From NCBI RefSeq assembly GCF_003672135.1, contig NC_039508.1, forward strand, positions 16,317,945 to 16,381,944: a stretch of DNA of 64,000 nt, given 5' to 3'. The notes beneath the pieces were generated by a model. That model was not told the DNA's origin. It was given only the letters and a program-made list of their open reading frames with translations, and did no database searches. How positions within the stretch are numbered: position 1 is the stretch's first letter; the number at the start of each line of letters is the position of its first letter. Both the position numbers and the translations under genes were made by a program. Shown one piece after another: positions 27,601 through 40,615 of the stretch. The stretch comes from Ooceraea biroi (lineage: Eukaryota; Arthropoda; Insecta; Hymenoptera; Formicidae).

Positions 27601-30600
27601 TGAAATGCCAAAAAGTACAGATCGACGTTCCACAGATGACGATGCGCTGCATCACTTAGCCGAATATTGGGATGACATTCGACAAGATGACGATAAGAAC
27701 TCTGCGATCACTCACGAAATCTGTTACCGATTGATATCCATCCGGCAGATGGATCCAACGTGCTCTCGTGAAAATCCAACGAAAGTAGACGAAAATCGCA
27801 GTGCACATGCAGACGTAGTCAGAAACGAAGCGCGCCGCTGCTCGAAGGCGCACGTTGCGGGCTACGTGAGGTAGCTATTCACGTCCTACACGGCCCAAAT
27901 CCGAAAATCGTTTCGAATGCCGGACGATCTTGGCAGCGGGCGCCTTTCGATCGGTCGGCTCTGGCCCGCGTGTGTATTTACCTGCGGCCATCGGTGTCGC
28001 AAGCATTGCCACATCTGGGGCCTCGCTTAAGGAAACTGTAACGGTCATTCTTGTCCGCGGCCGAGCGAGGCCCCATCGAGAGAGCGAGAGCGAGAACGAT
28101 TGTACCGCTCCGCGTGTAAGGCCCGCTCGTTCGTCCATTGCCGGTTGCATCTCCTGCAAAGTGACGCAAAGTCGGCAGAGTTGCGTAACTCCCTTGAGAT
28201 TGGTCATCCCGCACCGGTCGGTTGACGACGAGTTCGTGGCCGGAACCGCTGCCAGAATAGCATTCATCCTTTGTCTTTCAATTCTCTATTCATAAGATTT
28301 ATTTTATTTATTTTCATAAGAGTTATTCATTTTCGTTAACACGATAGAATTATTTAAGTGAGCTTCTGGATTCAAAAACTTTTTTCCTGCTCTTTATTAA
28401 TATTTAATTAGACAATCAGAAGATGTCGTTACAGTTGCATTAGTCTCTTGACTTTCAACAGATGTTCTTGCTTCTCGACATAAATGTTGTTTAACGAGCG
28501 TATTTTCAAAAGTGTCAAAAATAAAACGCTGTTATTTAATTCACGACTGGCCTCGTTTACTATATAATATACATCGTGAAAAATTAATTATAATGATTAA
28601 AGGATAACAGTCAACTACAACATTCGCCTTGCAGACGCCTTTGCATAATTTCATAGATGTCGGCTTTCAGTTTATATCTGTCATATCGCTTTTGAATTCC
28701 TTATTTGGTGACAGATATTTGTGATGAAATATGAAGTTAAAATGTTTACAAATGTAGGCCAGTTTGGAATGGTCTTCCAATTTGAAGTTTGAACTTCGTC
28801 AGAAGCAAGTCGATATTCAAGATATAAATGTAACTACCCAATAATTCATTCATTATCATAAACGACTCCATTATTTCCCATTATTATCCATTAATTATAA
28901 AACACCTGCCAAACCAATCAAACATTATTTAAATATACATTGAGAAGGTGCTACTATAATTAACAAGTCTCGAAGTCTCGGCTTCAGCAGCACTGTCTAA
29001 GCTATAATGAGATGCTGTTCTAATTCTAAAATAAAGATTCATTCTTTTTGTGAGAACTCTTTCTTTATGAAAATGAATTTTTTCCGGTGGTCTGTCTATG
29101 GTGCAAGGTCCAATTGAATTCGTTGCATTATTAATGCCATCGAAATGTTGCACGGTACTTCAGTTTTGGCAGTGGAAGTTAATATGCCATTTATATGCAC
29201 AAACGCACGCTTTCATGGCTTAATCTTAAAATTCGAGTGCCGTTCCTATTTCTTCTCGCGCCGTAGTGCGATATCCAGTTCCTAGAGTGCATTCATGAAG
29301 TGAGTGCATGGCCGCAGCGAGTGCAGCGTGAATCTCGACCCGAATGTAGGTCAGAGCGCAAAGTAATCGGTACGAAGGTAAGTCATAGCGCGCACGCGAC
29401 AGGGAAAATATATAGTTATTTATACATCATGAGATTCTCGAGGGATATATGTCAATTTGATACAATGAAACATACAACTCAGGCATTATCGGCTTACAGC
29501 TTGTATTTCCATCGCATTTAAATCTTCATCGATTTTCTCATCAAACGTATCTTATTAATAGTCTGCGAACTGTCAGCAGATATTAGATAATATTAACACG
29601 TAAATTGAATCTTTAAACTGTCATATTTAGCTCAAGAAGAAATAATTGAACAGAAGAGAATTTGTTGTATTTGATTTGCGACCGAGATAAAAATCTACAC
29701 GTTTAAATTCGGAACACTTCCACATTTTTCTTTATTTATGAAATATCTTTATGCAGGAAAAGAAAAGATATTCGTGTCATCAATTAGTCCGTTTTTACAG
29801 CGCATATTCAAAACGATTTCGAATTGATCTTCTTGAATTAAACAGTTGCAGAATACTATTACGTATTATTATGTATTCTGATGTAACGTATGCAAATCGC
29901 ATGTGCAAATGATGCATGCAAATTACGTGGCTTATTATCCACCGAAAATCCGTAGTGATTCATAATTCTGCTTTCCATAAGAGAAGCCAAGATCACGTTT
30001 CGGCATGTGACAATGCCTTACAACGCCATTTGAGATTTCTCCTTTCCCCTCCACTTGTGTATTTCGCTGCTGAAATGGGTTAACAAGGGTAGCCGTCTAG
30101 TCGTCACGATTCGCGTCTCGTCGAAATCTCGGCGTATCGCCTACGATCGTTCGCCAAACAATGCGCGTCGCTCGTACGTATGCCGGATAATAGCCTGAGA
30201 GTCGTTGAACCTCGCGAGAGAGCTTTCTGAGATGACGCGCGACACGCGCGAGCGTATCGCTTTACCGCGGTTATAGCATTAGAGCGGACTTGGCACGAAT
30301 TACGCGTTCGACGTTTATTATACCGCTCGGAAACGCCTGTCTTTAAAGTTCGTCGTCTCGGGGACCGGTCGGAGAAGTGACGTCAGCCTGAGCGTCGCGT
30401 GAATGCGAGCCGACGTTAACCCTTTGCTCTCGCTCGTATCTGCATTACGTTTGAATTGTTACGTAGCCCAGTATGAAAAATAGTTGTGTCTTTGCTAGTT
30501 GTATGACTCAACGTTCGTGTCGATTAGGTATGCCAGAACGGCAGCATGTACGGTTTAATTGCGTTAATTATTTGGATAATTAATCTTATTGCGATGCAAG

Positions 30601-33600
30601 AGTATCAGCTTTTCTCTTTGTTTTAGCAAAGAGCAGGTTGTTTGTACAATTCTCTTACTATGTATATCGGAACTCATATATTATAAAAAAGAGACCTAGA
30701 AATCCATAAAAAATGTTTAATGGTACCAAAAACCTGTATCACGCTGTTAATAATTTATGGTATCACAGATTTGTAACTTTGTCAATGTCTGTGGTCTCAA
30801 AATATCCATGACCGAAATTTTATGATACTCCAAATTTATGATACTAAAAAGCTGTGGTACCAAGGACTCGCACTCTTGGAAGATCTATACGGATGCGTAT
30901 TGATCGCGATCCACGATCCAGGGCCTAATTCATATGAAGAATCTATCTGCGAAAATATCTACGAAGCGAATCAAGTGTGCTGTCGAATTGCTTTGGACAT
31001 TTCTTGGACACCCAACAGCACAAATTTGCCGATAATCACTGGGACTCATATCTCGTCGGTCTTCCAAACAACCAGCAACGTAAACACGACCAGCATGCGC
31101 AGCCACTGGCGCGCACCACGTTATCAAAAACCGGCTTATCTGCCCTATCCGCGCCGTATCGCGCGATCTCGCACGCTGAATTCCGAGGCAGGAAAGGCAG
31201 ACCGACGACGCCTTGCAGCCGCCGCGCATGCATATCGTCGTCGCGCGAATATTTATTTGCGAAACGTATTTATAGAGTATTACGCGGCGCAGGTTGGCAA
31301 CCTCGTGCACGGTTATGCAATAAATGAGCGAAGGAGCGAAAGGGACACGACGAGGGCGAGGGGTAGGGGGCGGGAGGACGGTGGAGGAAATCGCTCGGAG
31401 TGAGCGGCGAATACAAGAAGGGAGGGGACAAGAGAGGCGAGCGAGGACAATGAGGAACGACGAGAGAAGGGAGGGTGGACGGCGGTGAGGGAATGAAGAG
31501 AAAAGGAAGGAGTAAAATGGCGTGGAAAGAATGGCGCGGCGTGGGGAGATGGAGAGGATGAAGCTGCCGCGTGTTCGAGCAAGGAACAGAGAGAAAAAGA
31601 GGGAGAGAGAGAGAGAGAGAGTGAAAGAGTTGGAAAATGAGGGAAAAATGAGTGGAGAGAGGGTGCACACAAGGACGGAACACCGAATAAGGGGAAGGGT
31701 AAACGTAGTGCGAACATAAGTGGAAAGGGTGGAAAAAAACGAGGTGAGATAATGATGTCAGTAGCGAAATGCGTGTGTGCGCGTGTAATACTAAAGAAAA
31801 GAATGAAGTCGACAAAACACGGTCGATTTACAGAAATGCAAAACCGATAGCGGGGGCTAGAGAAAATCAGCTGATCGGACAGGACTCAAGTTTCCTCGAC
31901 AAAAAGAAATTATTGGATTATTGACAAGGAATACTGTTTACTTGTGTATGAACACATTATATACCTAATTTTTCACTCGAGTTTTAAACATTAAATATTT
32001 TGTTGAGCAAACTTGAAATTAAAACGGTTAAAGTTATTCCAATAAAGTGCACTTGAAATTCAATAACGGATAAAGTTATTTAATACTTCATTATCATCAA
32101 AGAGAAGGCGTAAACAAGTGAAAAGAAAGCAAAAGTACGTTCATTACTTAAACTACAATTAAAAAAGAGCTACAAGAATTGATTCCGAGATTCGTAACGA
32201 ATTATTATCACTCCTCCGCTTTTGCGAAATTTCCGTTTGAGGAAACGAAGACTGCGACTTCTCGCCCCGCCACGAGGTCCCCGATTTACGCCGAGCCGCG
32301 CTTCCGCGCGTTGCAGGAAACACGATACGCGCGTGCATTTCGGTAGCACGCCGGTGACCTTAACGAGGCGCACTAATAAAGCAAAGGCGTCGCACGAGTC
32401 GAGATCGGAAAGCGCGCGCTGCGCGCTCGTGATCCGGCCGGCGTGGTTTTCGGGCCCCTCCGACGACGATCGGTCGTCACCGACGACGCTCGGACGCCCT
32501 CGTCGGCCTCCGCGATGCGCGGGGGCGGCGGGGGCTGCGTGGTGCTGTCGGCACGGGCGGAGGGGTGAGAGGGGCGAAGGGTGAGGCACTCGGCCATCAT
32601 CAGCGGAGGCGCACAGTTCAGTGACCCGCCGCATCGTTGCGCGATGAAGGGGGGTACGGGGAGTTCTGACATATTGTGAGATGCCAGCCCGCTAACGCCG
32701 GTCCCCGAAAAACACCTCTCTCCATCTCTCTTTTACTCTTTCCGCGCTCTCGTGTTCTCTCTCTCTCTTTCTCTCCTTCCTTTGATCCTCACTCATTCTC
32801 TCTCTCTCTCTCTTTCTGTTTTTCTCACATTGACGAGTTTCCGATCTCTTTCTCTTTCTGTCCGTTTCTCTCTCTTTTATGCGTGAGACGCGACGTACAC
32901 GCACTCTCCTTCCTTCCTCCGACACGTTGCCGCCGTCTCGCAGCTCGTCACATCCCCAAAATATTCGTACGACCACTCGTGAACTTTCCGCAAGTTTTTC
33001 CGGCTGCAGGCGAGCGCGCGTGAGCGCGAGCGCCGAGAGGTCGGTGTTCCCCACGCGACAGAGAGAAAAAACAAGTGAGACGGAAAGAGAGGACGCAGTC
33101 ACGCGCCGCGTGTACTCGCTCGCTCTCCTCGCACACACCAGTCATACGCGCTCCGGGTGCCACCCGAAATTCTCGATCGACCGGAGAAATCCGAGGAGTG
33201 CGACCGCGAGTGCTCTGCACGCCGACTGCGCGACGCGTGTTACACGGATTATTTTCCTGCTTCCCTCTCCTTCCCTCCGCCGTCGGCCTCCTCCTCCTCG
33301 TTTGCTCCGTCTCCTCTTCATCATTGCACCAGTTTCTCCGTGACTGCTCTCCGGGATTTCCTCGTCTCCTCTGAATGCGCGGGCAACGGAAGTTCCTTCC
33401 GTCGCACGTCCGTCGTTTCATCGACGAGAATCGATCCATGAGAGAACTCCCTCGTCGCCCCTCCGCCGCTCTCCGCTGACGCGAGCACCGTCTTCCGCCC
33501 ATGCATCGCGCGAAAATCGCCTCGCGAGAAAATCGCGCGAGTGGTGTATGCTGCTTCTGTGTGTACGTGTGAAACGTGTGCAGCGAAGGCGCGGAGTGCG

Positions 33601-36600
33601 ATCGTGCGGCGCGGCTGGAAAGCCTCCTCCAGGTGGCGAAGGAAAATCGCGTGAGGAGAGCGCGCGTACACTCACGCTTTTCTGCAATCGCGCTTGCGCC
33701 GCGATCGCGTTTATTCGCACGGCCGCACGGTGGATCAAAGTCGCCCCCGTCCAGATGGGAGCAACGCTGCGAGGAGAATAAAATCCCGCTCTCCTTACGA
33801 CACGAAAGGATCGTCGTTGGGAAACGTTTACGAGCGCCACGCATGCGATGTAGCACGTGTAAGCTTTTGGCACGTCGATCTGCGCGGAGTAACGCGCAGC
33901 GTAGATTCTTAATCTTCCAGAAACTTCCAGAAATTTCATCTTCAAGCTGGACGATCAGGCAGATCGTATCAAGCGATTCTGAAAGGTGCCGAAGTGCTCC
34001 TCGCATGACGATAGTGATTCGGAGTTGAGTTTCGAGATAATCCATGTTGTGGTGCAGGTTTTGAGATAAAGGGATATTTCTTGTTATAAAGAGCTCACGA
34101 GCTTTCGAACAGACATCTCGACTAGCGCGTTAAATATGGAAGAGAGATGTACATGGAACGATCTGTCAAACAAGCACGCCATCCATTAATCTTGAAATTA
34201 TCGGAGCATGATATTTGCCGAAATATCTCTTCGCTTACGTGAAGTTGCACTGCAACAGTTTCCGCGGAAGCTATGTATAGCTTACAGGATGGATTTATTT
34301 ATTATATGCTTGGCGCGAGACGCTACTACGACTCCTCGTAAACTCGGTTTCGTGAAGCTTATTATAGCAAGCGGAGCAGTTGAGTGGTGGTCCAGAAAAT
34401 TAAAATGGTGAAAGTAGAGACTGGCGACAGGCAACGATTCTTCTATCGACTCGTCTGTCTGGTGTGACAAATAAATACAGCAACTTCGTAACAATGGAAC
34501 GCGATATCTTATCAGCTTTGCTCGAAATTACGTCTCCCCCTTTTATCATGACAATTACCTGGTAAAGTGATTCAGTGATGTCGTAATGTGTGTAAGAAAG
34601 AAGAATTTAAATGCCTAGAAGCGAGGCAAATCTTTGTTCCATATTGCGTAACCGTCTCCCCCATTATTGATAAAAAATAATGAGCGCCATTTGTGCGAAT
34701 CGGCTTGGATCATTCACGAGATACAACGAAGCATTCGGCAAAAGAAGTCTCCGCTTTTGTAAACGGAAAGTACGCTGCGTCGAGATTTTCCTAAAGCTTT
34801 CTAATTAGTGCTTTAATTCAGCAGACGTGCTCCGTTTTGCTAAGCACAATAAGCATCGAATCTCATTTTATTCACACGTTCATTCCATTATTCGGCGATT
34901 TTGTGGTGCCGTTGCATCCTCTCCGCGAATATCTACACCTGAAAATTGCATAAGATATCCACCGATGTACTCTGGGTGTGCGGGAGGTTCGCGAGTTCGT
35001 TTCGATTTCGGGAGTTCCGGGTATAGGCGGTTGTCCGCCGTTGCCGCTGCGCTCTTCGCATGACGCACGTCGAAGATGCGAGCGTGCTGGGTGACTGTAC
35101 TCTGGGTTCATCGTTCTCGGTTATGTAATGTTCGGCCGCGTACGTATGGTGCAAGCGCCTCGACGCTCTGCTCGTGGCGCTAGAGTTGCCGGACGGGAGA
35201 GGCGCGCTCGGGCGATATATCCAGACGGGCCGGCCGTGCACAGAATCCTCGCTTCCGTGCACGCACACGCGTACGCGCGCATCGTCACGTCTCTCTTTCT
35301 CGGTCTGCCTCTCTTTGTCCGTTCCCCGTCCCCCGCTCGTACCCCTTTCGCTGCACCACACCGCTTTGCATCAAGCTTTTTCTGTCGCTGCGGCTCTCCA
35401 TCGCGGACCAGATCTCCGATTTCCCGACAACTTTTCAACCTCGAATTGACTATTCAATTTCTGGGGAAGTTGAAGAATAATCTTGTAGCTTAGTGTAAAA
35501 AATGCAAAATTCGATCTTTCTTTTTTTTGCGATTGATGTGGCTTTATTATGTCTTGTCAATGTCGAATGTATGAGTGAAAATGTGTATAATTAATAATCT
35601 TATCACATAATTAAGAGAATCTACGGTAATCATAGAATTTCTTCAGAGAGATGCATAGAGAATTAAAAGTTAAAGATTCATGGATCCAAGAATATTCGGA
35701 ATTTCTAACGATTAAACTTTTTTTAAGATCGAATTTAAAGAATTCAAGAATCTTATGACTTAGAAATTTTACAAAAAGCATGATGAGATTACATAGTAGC
35801 AAATTTTCTAAAAAGTAAGTTATTCCCTTGAGGAGCACGCAATTTTTAGATCCCTGTATTTCCCGAGAACGATGTATAATGTACGAGGTGTAATGTACGG
35901 AGAGATGTATTCCCCAAAAGAAACTTAACTCCCTGCGATATATTCGTCTTATTTTATTCAGGAAGAAGATAAAGGAAATATTTCGTCTTCTGCGTGGATG
36001 CAATGCTCTTTGCATTTTTGCAAATTCCTCTTGCTCCTTTATGTTGTTCCAACTGAATTATACAGCAATTTTTATCACTCGAGTTTTATAATTATTTTTT
36101 AACTTATATTTTCGAAATATATAAGTAATAATATATACGCATATATGACTAAGATAGAGACATACATAAGATCTATAAATTCATTATTTGATAGAGCAAA
36201 AATAAAGCTCGATAAACATAACAATTTCTAATTTATCAATCAGATCTAAGAAAAAACATTCCAGACGATGGATTCGATTGTGATACAGATGTGTTTATCG
36301 AATCGTGCAGTTTATACCAGTATCTTCCAGAAATCGAACTAGATTACGATACCGCAGTGTCTGTCTGAATGCCATTATCTTAATTATTACCGATAAGCGA
36401 ATGAAATATTGGATCAAACTCCATCCGATAACAGATATGACTTTTCAAGCTTAATTTTATCCAGAAACTTACCTTTTGTAAAGAGCAAACAATTGAGAGA
36501 GACAATATTCTATTTTCTTTATTCTCCGATACATTGTAATATCTTTATTAATTTTTCGATTTTGAAAATTTCTGGAAAAACAATTTAATATAATGATGCA

Positions 36601-39600
36601 AATCAATATTAAGATAATATCTTTCTTATAATAAACTCATCTCTCAGAGATCCAACTTAATTAATTTCTCAGGGACTCAATTACGTTTAATCAGAAAGCG
36701 ATTCGACGACTTCGCTCCAGCACTGACTGCACATATTTCTTCCCTCGTTACACAGTCATGTGAATTTAAGAAAACGATTAAAGACTTTTCGTTCGTTCGA
36801 CGGACGATCAATCTCGATCGCGCGTGCGGATCTCCAGGATCAAGCCGGTGTTGTCCTCACGATAGACCTTAAATGAAACCAGCAAGAAGGATCCGTAAAT
36901 GGAGGGAAGTCTGTCAGGATTTGGCGGGCCTATGTGGGGTGCGGACAGCACGAGTCCTCAACCGACGGAAGGATCGAGATCGAGAGAGAGATCGGCGAGA
37001 GAGACGCCTGTCGGCGCCGGTAGCGCGATCGCTGACGATCGTAGACTGCAGGCGAATTCGATACGAGGTAGAATCACCGAAGAAACAAGATGCGGGGAAA
37101 ACGTCATCGAACTAATAGCGCAACTTGTAATTTATCGATAACTTGTAATCCACCGTGGCGTTAAGGAACACGACACCTGACACGATAATTCTTTGCGTGC
37201 GGCATAGAATATTAAACTTATCGAAATTGTGTCAGTTTGGATATTTCCGACTACGTGTATAATGCAGAGAATATCGTCACGTTATCCAAGAATTTTTTAT
37301 CACCTTACAGGAATATATATAGACACTTCTCACGACATACTTTTAAAGAGAGATATATTTCGATTGATATTAAATGAAATATTAAGTTGTTAATTAATAA
37401 GGTATTAAGTCTCGTATCAATTTAACGATTTGGAGACATTCTAGAGAGTAAAGTGATTCGATACATATCGGGGCGAGAAGAGGGCCAAGAGGAGAATCGC
37501 GCGCAAATATGAGTCCTCCGTTAATAAAACATTGCATGTACGCGAACAAATCTCGTGGCTTGATGAAATTACTCAGAGTAAAAAGAAGAGATCGCGGTAG
37601 GCTATAAAACGAGAGAGGAGAGCTTGCTTTCGCAAGACGTCCTGCTGGCGAGAGCGCATAATTGAGATGTTCGTTTCTTTTATGGTTGCAGCCCAGATCG
37701 AGATAATCCCGTGCAAGGTGTGCGGGGACAAGAGCAGTGGCGTGCATTACGGCGTGATCACCTGCGAGGGCTGCAAGGGCTTCTTCAGGCGGTCGCAGTC
37801 GTCGGTCGTCAACTATCAATGTCCGCGAAACAAGAATTGCGTGGTCGACCGTGTAAACAGAAACCGGTGCCAGTACTGTCGGTTGCAAAAGTGCCTACGC
37901 CTCGGCATGTCAAGAGATGGTGAGTGCTTTCGACTGTTCCGACCTTTCGTCACCCTCTCTTAGAAAGGCGAACGACGATTTTATCGCGCTGTGTGAATCA
38001 TCTAAGTGAAAAGATGCATTTACCCTGTCCCCAAAATAAAAACAAATACACCACTTCTCGCTCTTAACGTTATTTAATTATTGAGTTAACGAGAACGTCA
38101 TATATCATATAAAATTATTTTTAATTATTTTATATAATTATTTTTATTTATTTTATATAAAATTATTTTTATGTTCTGAGATGTGTAGTGACATCTTTTC
38201 GTTTCGTCGGCCATACGCGGCAAGCTGATAAACGTCTCTCCCTTCGCGTGAAAATCAATGAATACGCGAGAAGATAATCGTATCACTATACTCCAATAGC
38301 CGGGTAACTTGAAGAATGATCTGAAACTGTATATGTTGCATCGTATACGCGATACACATTATTCAGTTAATCACGGTGCAATCCAAACAAGCTCCCCGCA
38401 GTACGGCTCTACGAGACCAGCGCGGAAACGCAGCGCAGCGTCACACACGGGCTCTTTAAAAAGCTTCTTTGTTCGGAGAACTATCGCTCGCGGATGCGAT
38501 ATTGCGACATGCGCGAGCAACATCGATGCCCGATATTTACTCGACGCAAATATTAACGCAGCATAAACCAGTAACAACGGGGGGGAAAAAATATAAAATT
38601 CGCAAAATGCACACTGACGTGATTGTTTTTTTATGATGCAGAATTAACATATTTATTTATGCTTAAAAGTTAGAAAAAGTAACGTGGATGTATCGAGTCT
38701 GCTTTATTAAATTTAAATTATGTACATGTAACACAATTACAGGTAGCATATAATACAACTTAACTCACTTTAATTAGTCCAAGTGTGCTTTTTTCTAGCG
38801 AATTAAGTACTAATAATGAAGCAACAAAAGATAATTGATTCTTAGTAGCGAGTTATATTGCGTAACGTACCGACGAGCGGCGCGAGATCAATCCTCTCTC
38901 GCGCAAAAAATTGCAGCAACGCCGGCGATTCGGATGACGCGAAAGTGGCTAACATACACGCGGATTGCAGCGGGAAGCTACGCGTGCCAGGCCGGGGTGC
39001 ACGACCCCTTATCAGAAATCCGTCTTCCCTCCCCGCGGCGAGTCATCACCGCACGTTATCGGTACGAGCCACGAACTGTCTTCGGCGCGTTAAACCGCCT
39101 CGTTTGTATACGCTGTCCGAAGCCTATTCTCGAAGGCGACTGCGATATTAATAGACAAGGCCGTCAAGACGAATCGAGACGACGGAAGATACCTCGTGCG
39201 TGGACGGATGAAGCCACCCTATCCGAACGGAAACACGCTGACCGAAAGAGCACTCCTAGACTCTTATATCATTGATTCTTCCGCCCTCGAAGTTTTTCGT
39301 ATATTTTATTGTTACTACGTAAGAGTTGTATATCTCATAAAAATTATAGTATCTTATTAGATAAATTTTTAATGAATTTACGAAATTTCATGAGATTGTC
39401 TTACAATTCTTCATACTACAAACAAACCAGCGTAAAGTTTAAGACGATTTTACTATTTCCCTAGAAGATTCAACATTAATCGTAATAAGTTATTGTTATT
39501 ACGTAAGAATCGTATTTTTCATAAAAATTATAGTATCTTATGAGACAAATTTTTAATGAATTTACGAAATTTCATGAGATTGTCTTACAATTCTTCATAC

Positions 39601-40576
39601 TAATAAACCGAGCATAAATTTTAAGATGATTTTACTTAGAAGATTCAACATTAATCGTGATAGTGCAATTTCCGCATGCTGAACACAGATTAAAAATGTA
39701 TAAAGCCGTAAATGTAATGTAAGATATATCAAATTCTATTATTATATTTATATTATATATAATAATTATAATATAAATATTATAATATGTATTAAATTCA
39801 GAACCATGTAACGACTGTGTTACTAAATAGCAGGTAAAATTCATCTCAAGCTTTTGTGATGATCGACCTAAATTGATTGACAACGTGATAAAATGGACGT
39901 CATTTGTTGCGTTGTAATGACATATCGGAGTCGTTGCACGAGGATGCATCAGATACGCACGCGGACGTGCATCGAGAAGACGATGAACCGGATTCTTATC
40001 AATATACACGAGTATGGCAACGCAACGGTAACGTCGTCAACTTGTCGTGCGATTATCACAAGATATGTACGGTGTCCCAAAAGACGCGCGTTAAAAAAAG
40101 CGGCAATTTATTTCTCGACGTGTGATAGCGAGCCTCTCTAACGGTGTTACTCATTCTTCTTCTTCGATACGTCTTAAAGCAAAATACGCGCCATCGATCC
40201 GGTTAATCTTCGATTCGATCTCGCGTCGCCGAGTTTCTCTACACCGTATGACAAATAAACGCGATCTAAGTCGCAGAGATGCGGCATGAATTTTATATGC
40301 GCCAGCTATTTTTTTTATAGCTCCGCGATTGTTACTTCCGTGAATCTAAATCAAGCGTCGAATGGTCAGGAAAATCTCGAGAACATTGCGAACCACATTC
40401 GAACCCGCAATTTACATAAAATTAATGATCTGAATTAATTTTCGAATTAAAATTAAAAATTATAATAAATCTGGCTCGATGATAACATTTTATTATTGTG
40501 GAGAAATTATTATAATTTTATTTTAGTTATTATAATTTTAATTTACATATTTTACAAAATTATTTATCTTTTTGAG

Positions 40577-40615
<39 letters not shown>

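Larger units (their letters stand above)
6129..36898 (+). other. Hr46: HR3 intron 1 (distal part): no supported coding gene
   Basis: This very long intron separates the distal first exon from the alternative first exon and the DBD exon. It is AT-rich with many CpG-rich islets (about 10.0-10.4, 10.9-11.5, 12.2-12.9, 15.5-15.9, 19.0-19.8, 22.5-23.0, 24.4-24.7, 25.4-25.95, 27.9-28.25, 30.0-30.45, 31.0-31.7, 32.2-33.9 and 35.0-35.4 kb). Open frames in the islets overlap on both strands and show only Arg/Ser/Ala/Pro-rich composition, so they are not called. Enhancers, extra promoters or non-coding transcripts are plausible. Confidence 0.7.

Noticed and set aside
29300..29383. Strong AAG/GTAAGT donor at 29378 as an extra HR3 first exon
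   Set aside because: The sequence matches the donor consensus but no upstream coding segment ends like SIK/SIR in phase 1. One such match is expected by chance in an intron this long.
32350..32365. TTAAGGTCA-like nuclear-receptor half-site on the - strand
   Set aside because: A single half-site in 64 kb is expected by chance, so it was not listed as a regulatory site.
32948..34045. 365-codon - strand open frame as a gene
   Set aside because: It is the longest frame here but Arg/Ser-rich, unrecognised, and in GC-rich DNA where stops are rare. It is kept only as a weak finding.
38835..39275. 146-codon + strand frame in HR3 intron 2
   Set aside because: No recognisable domain, overlapping frames in the same islet, and no fit to HR3 exon phases or sequence.
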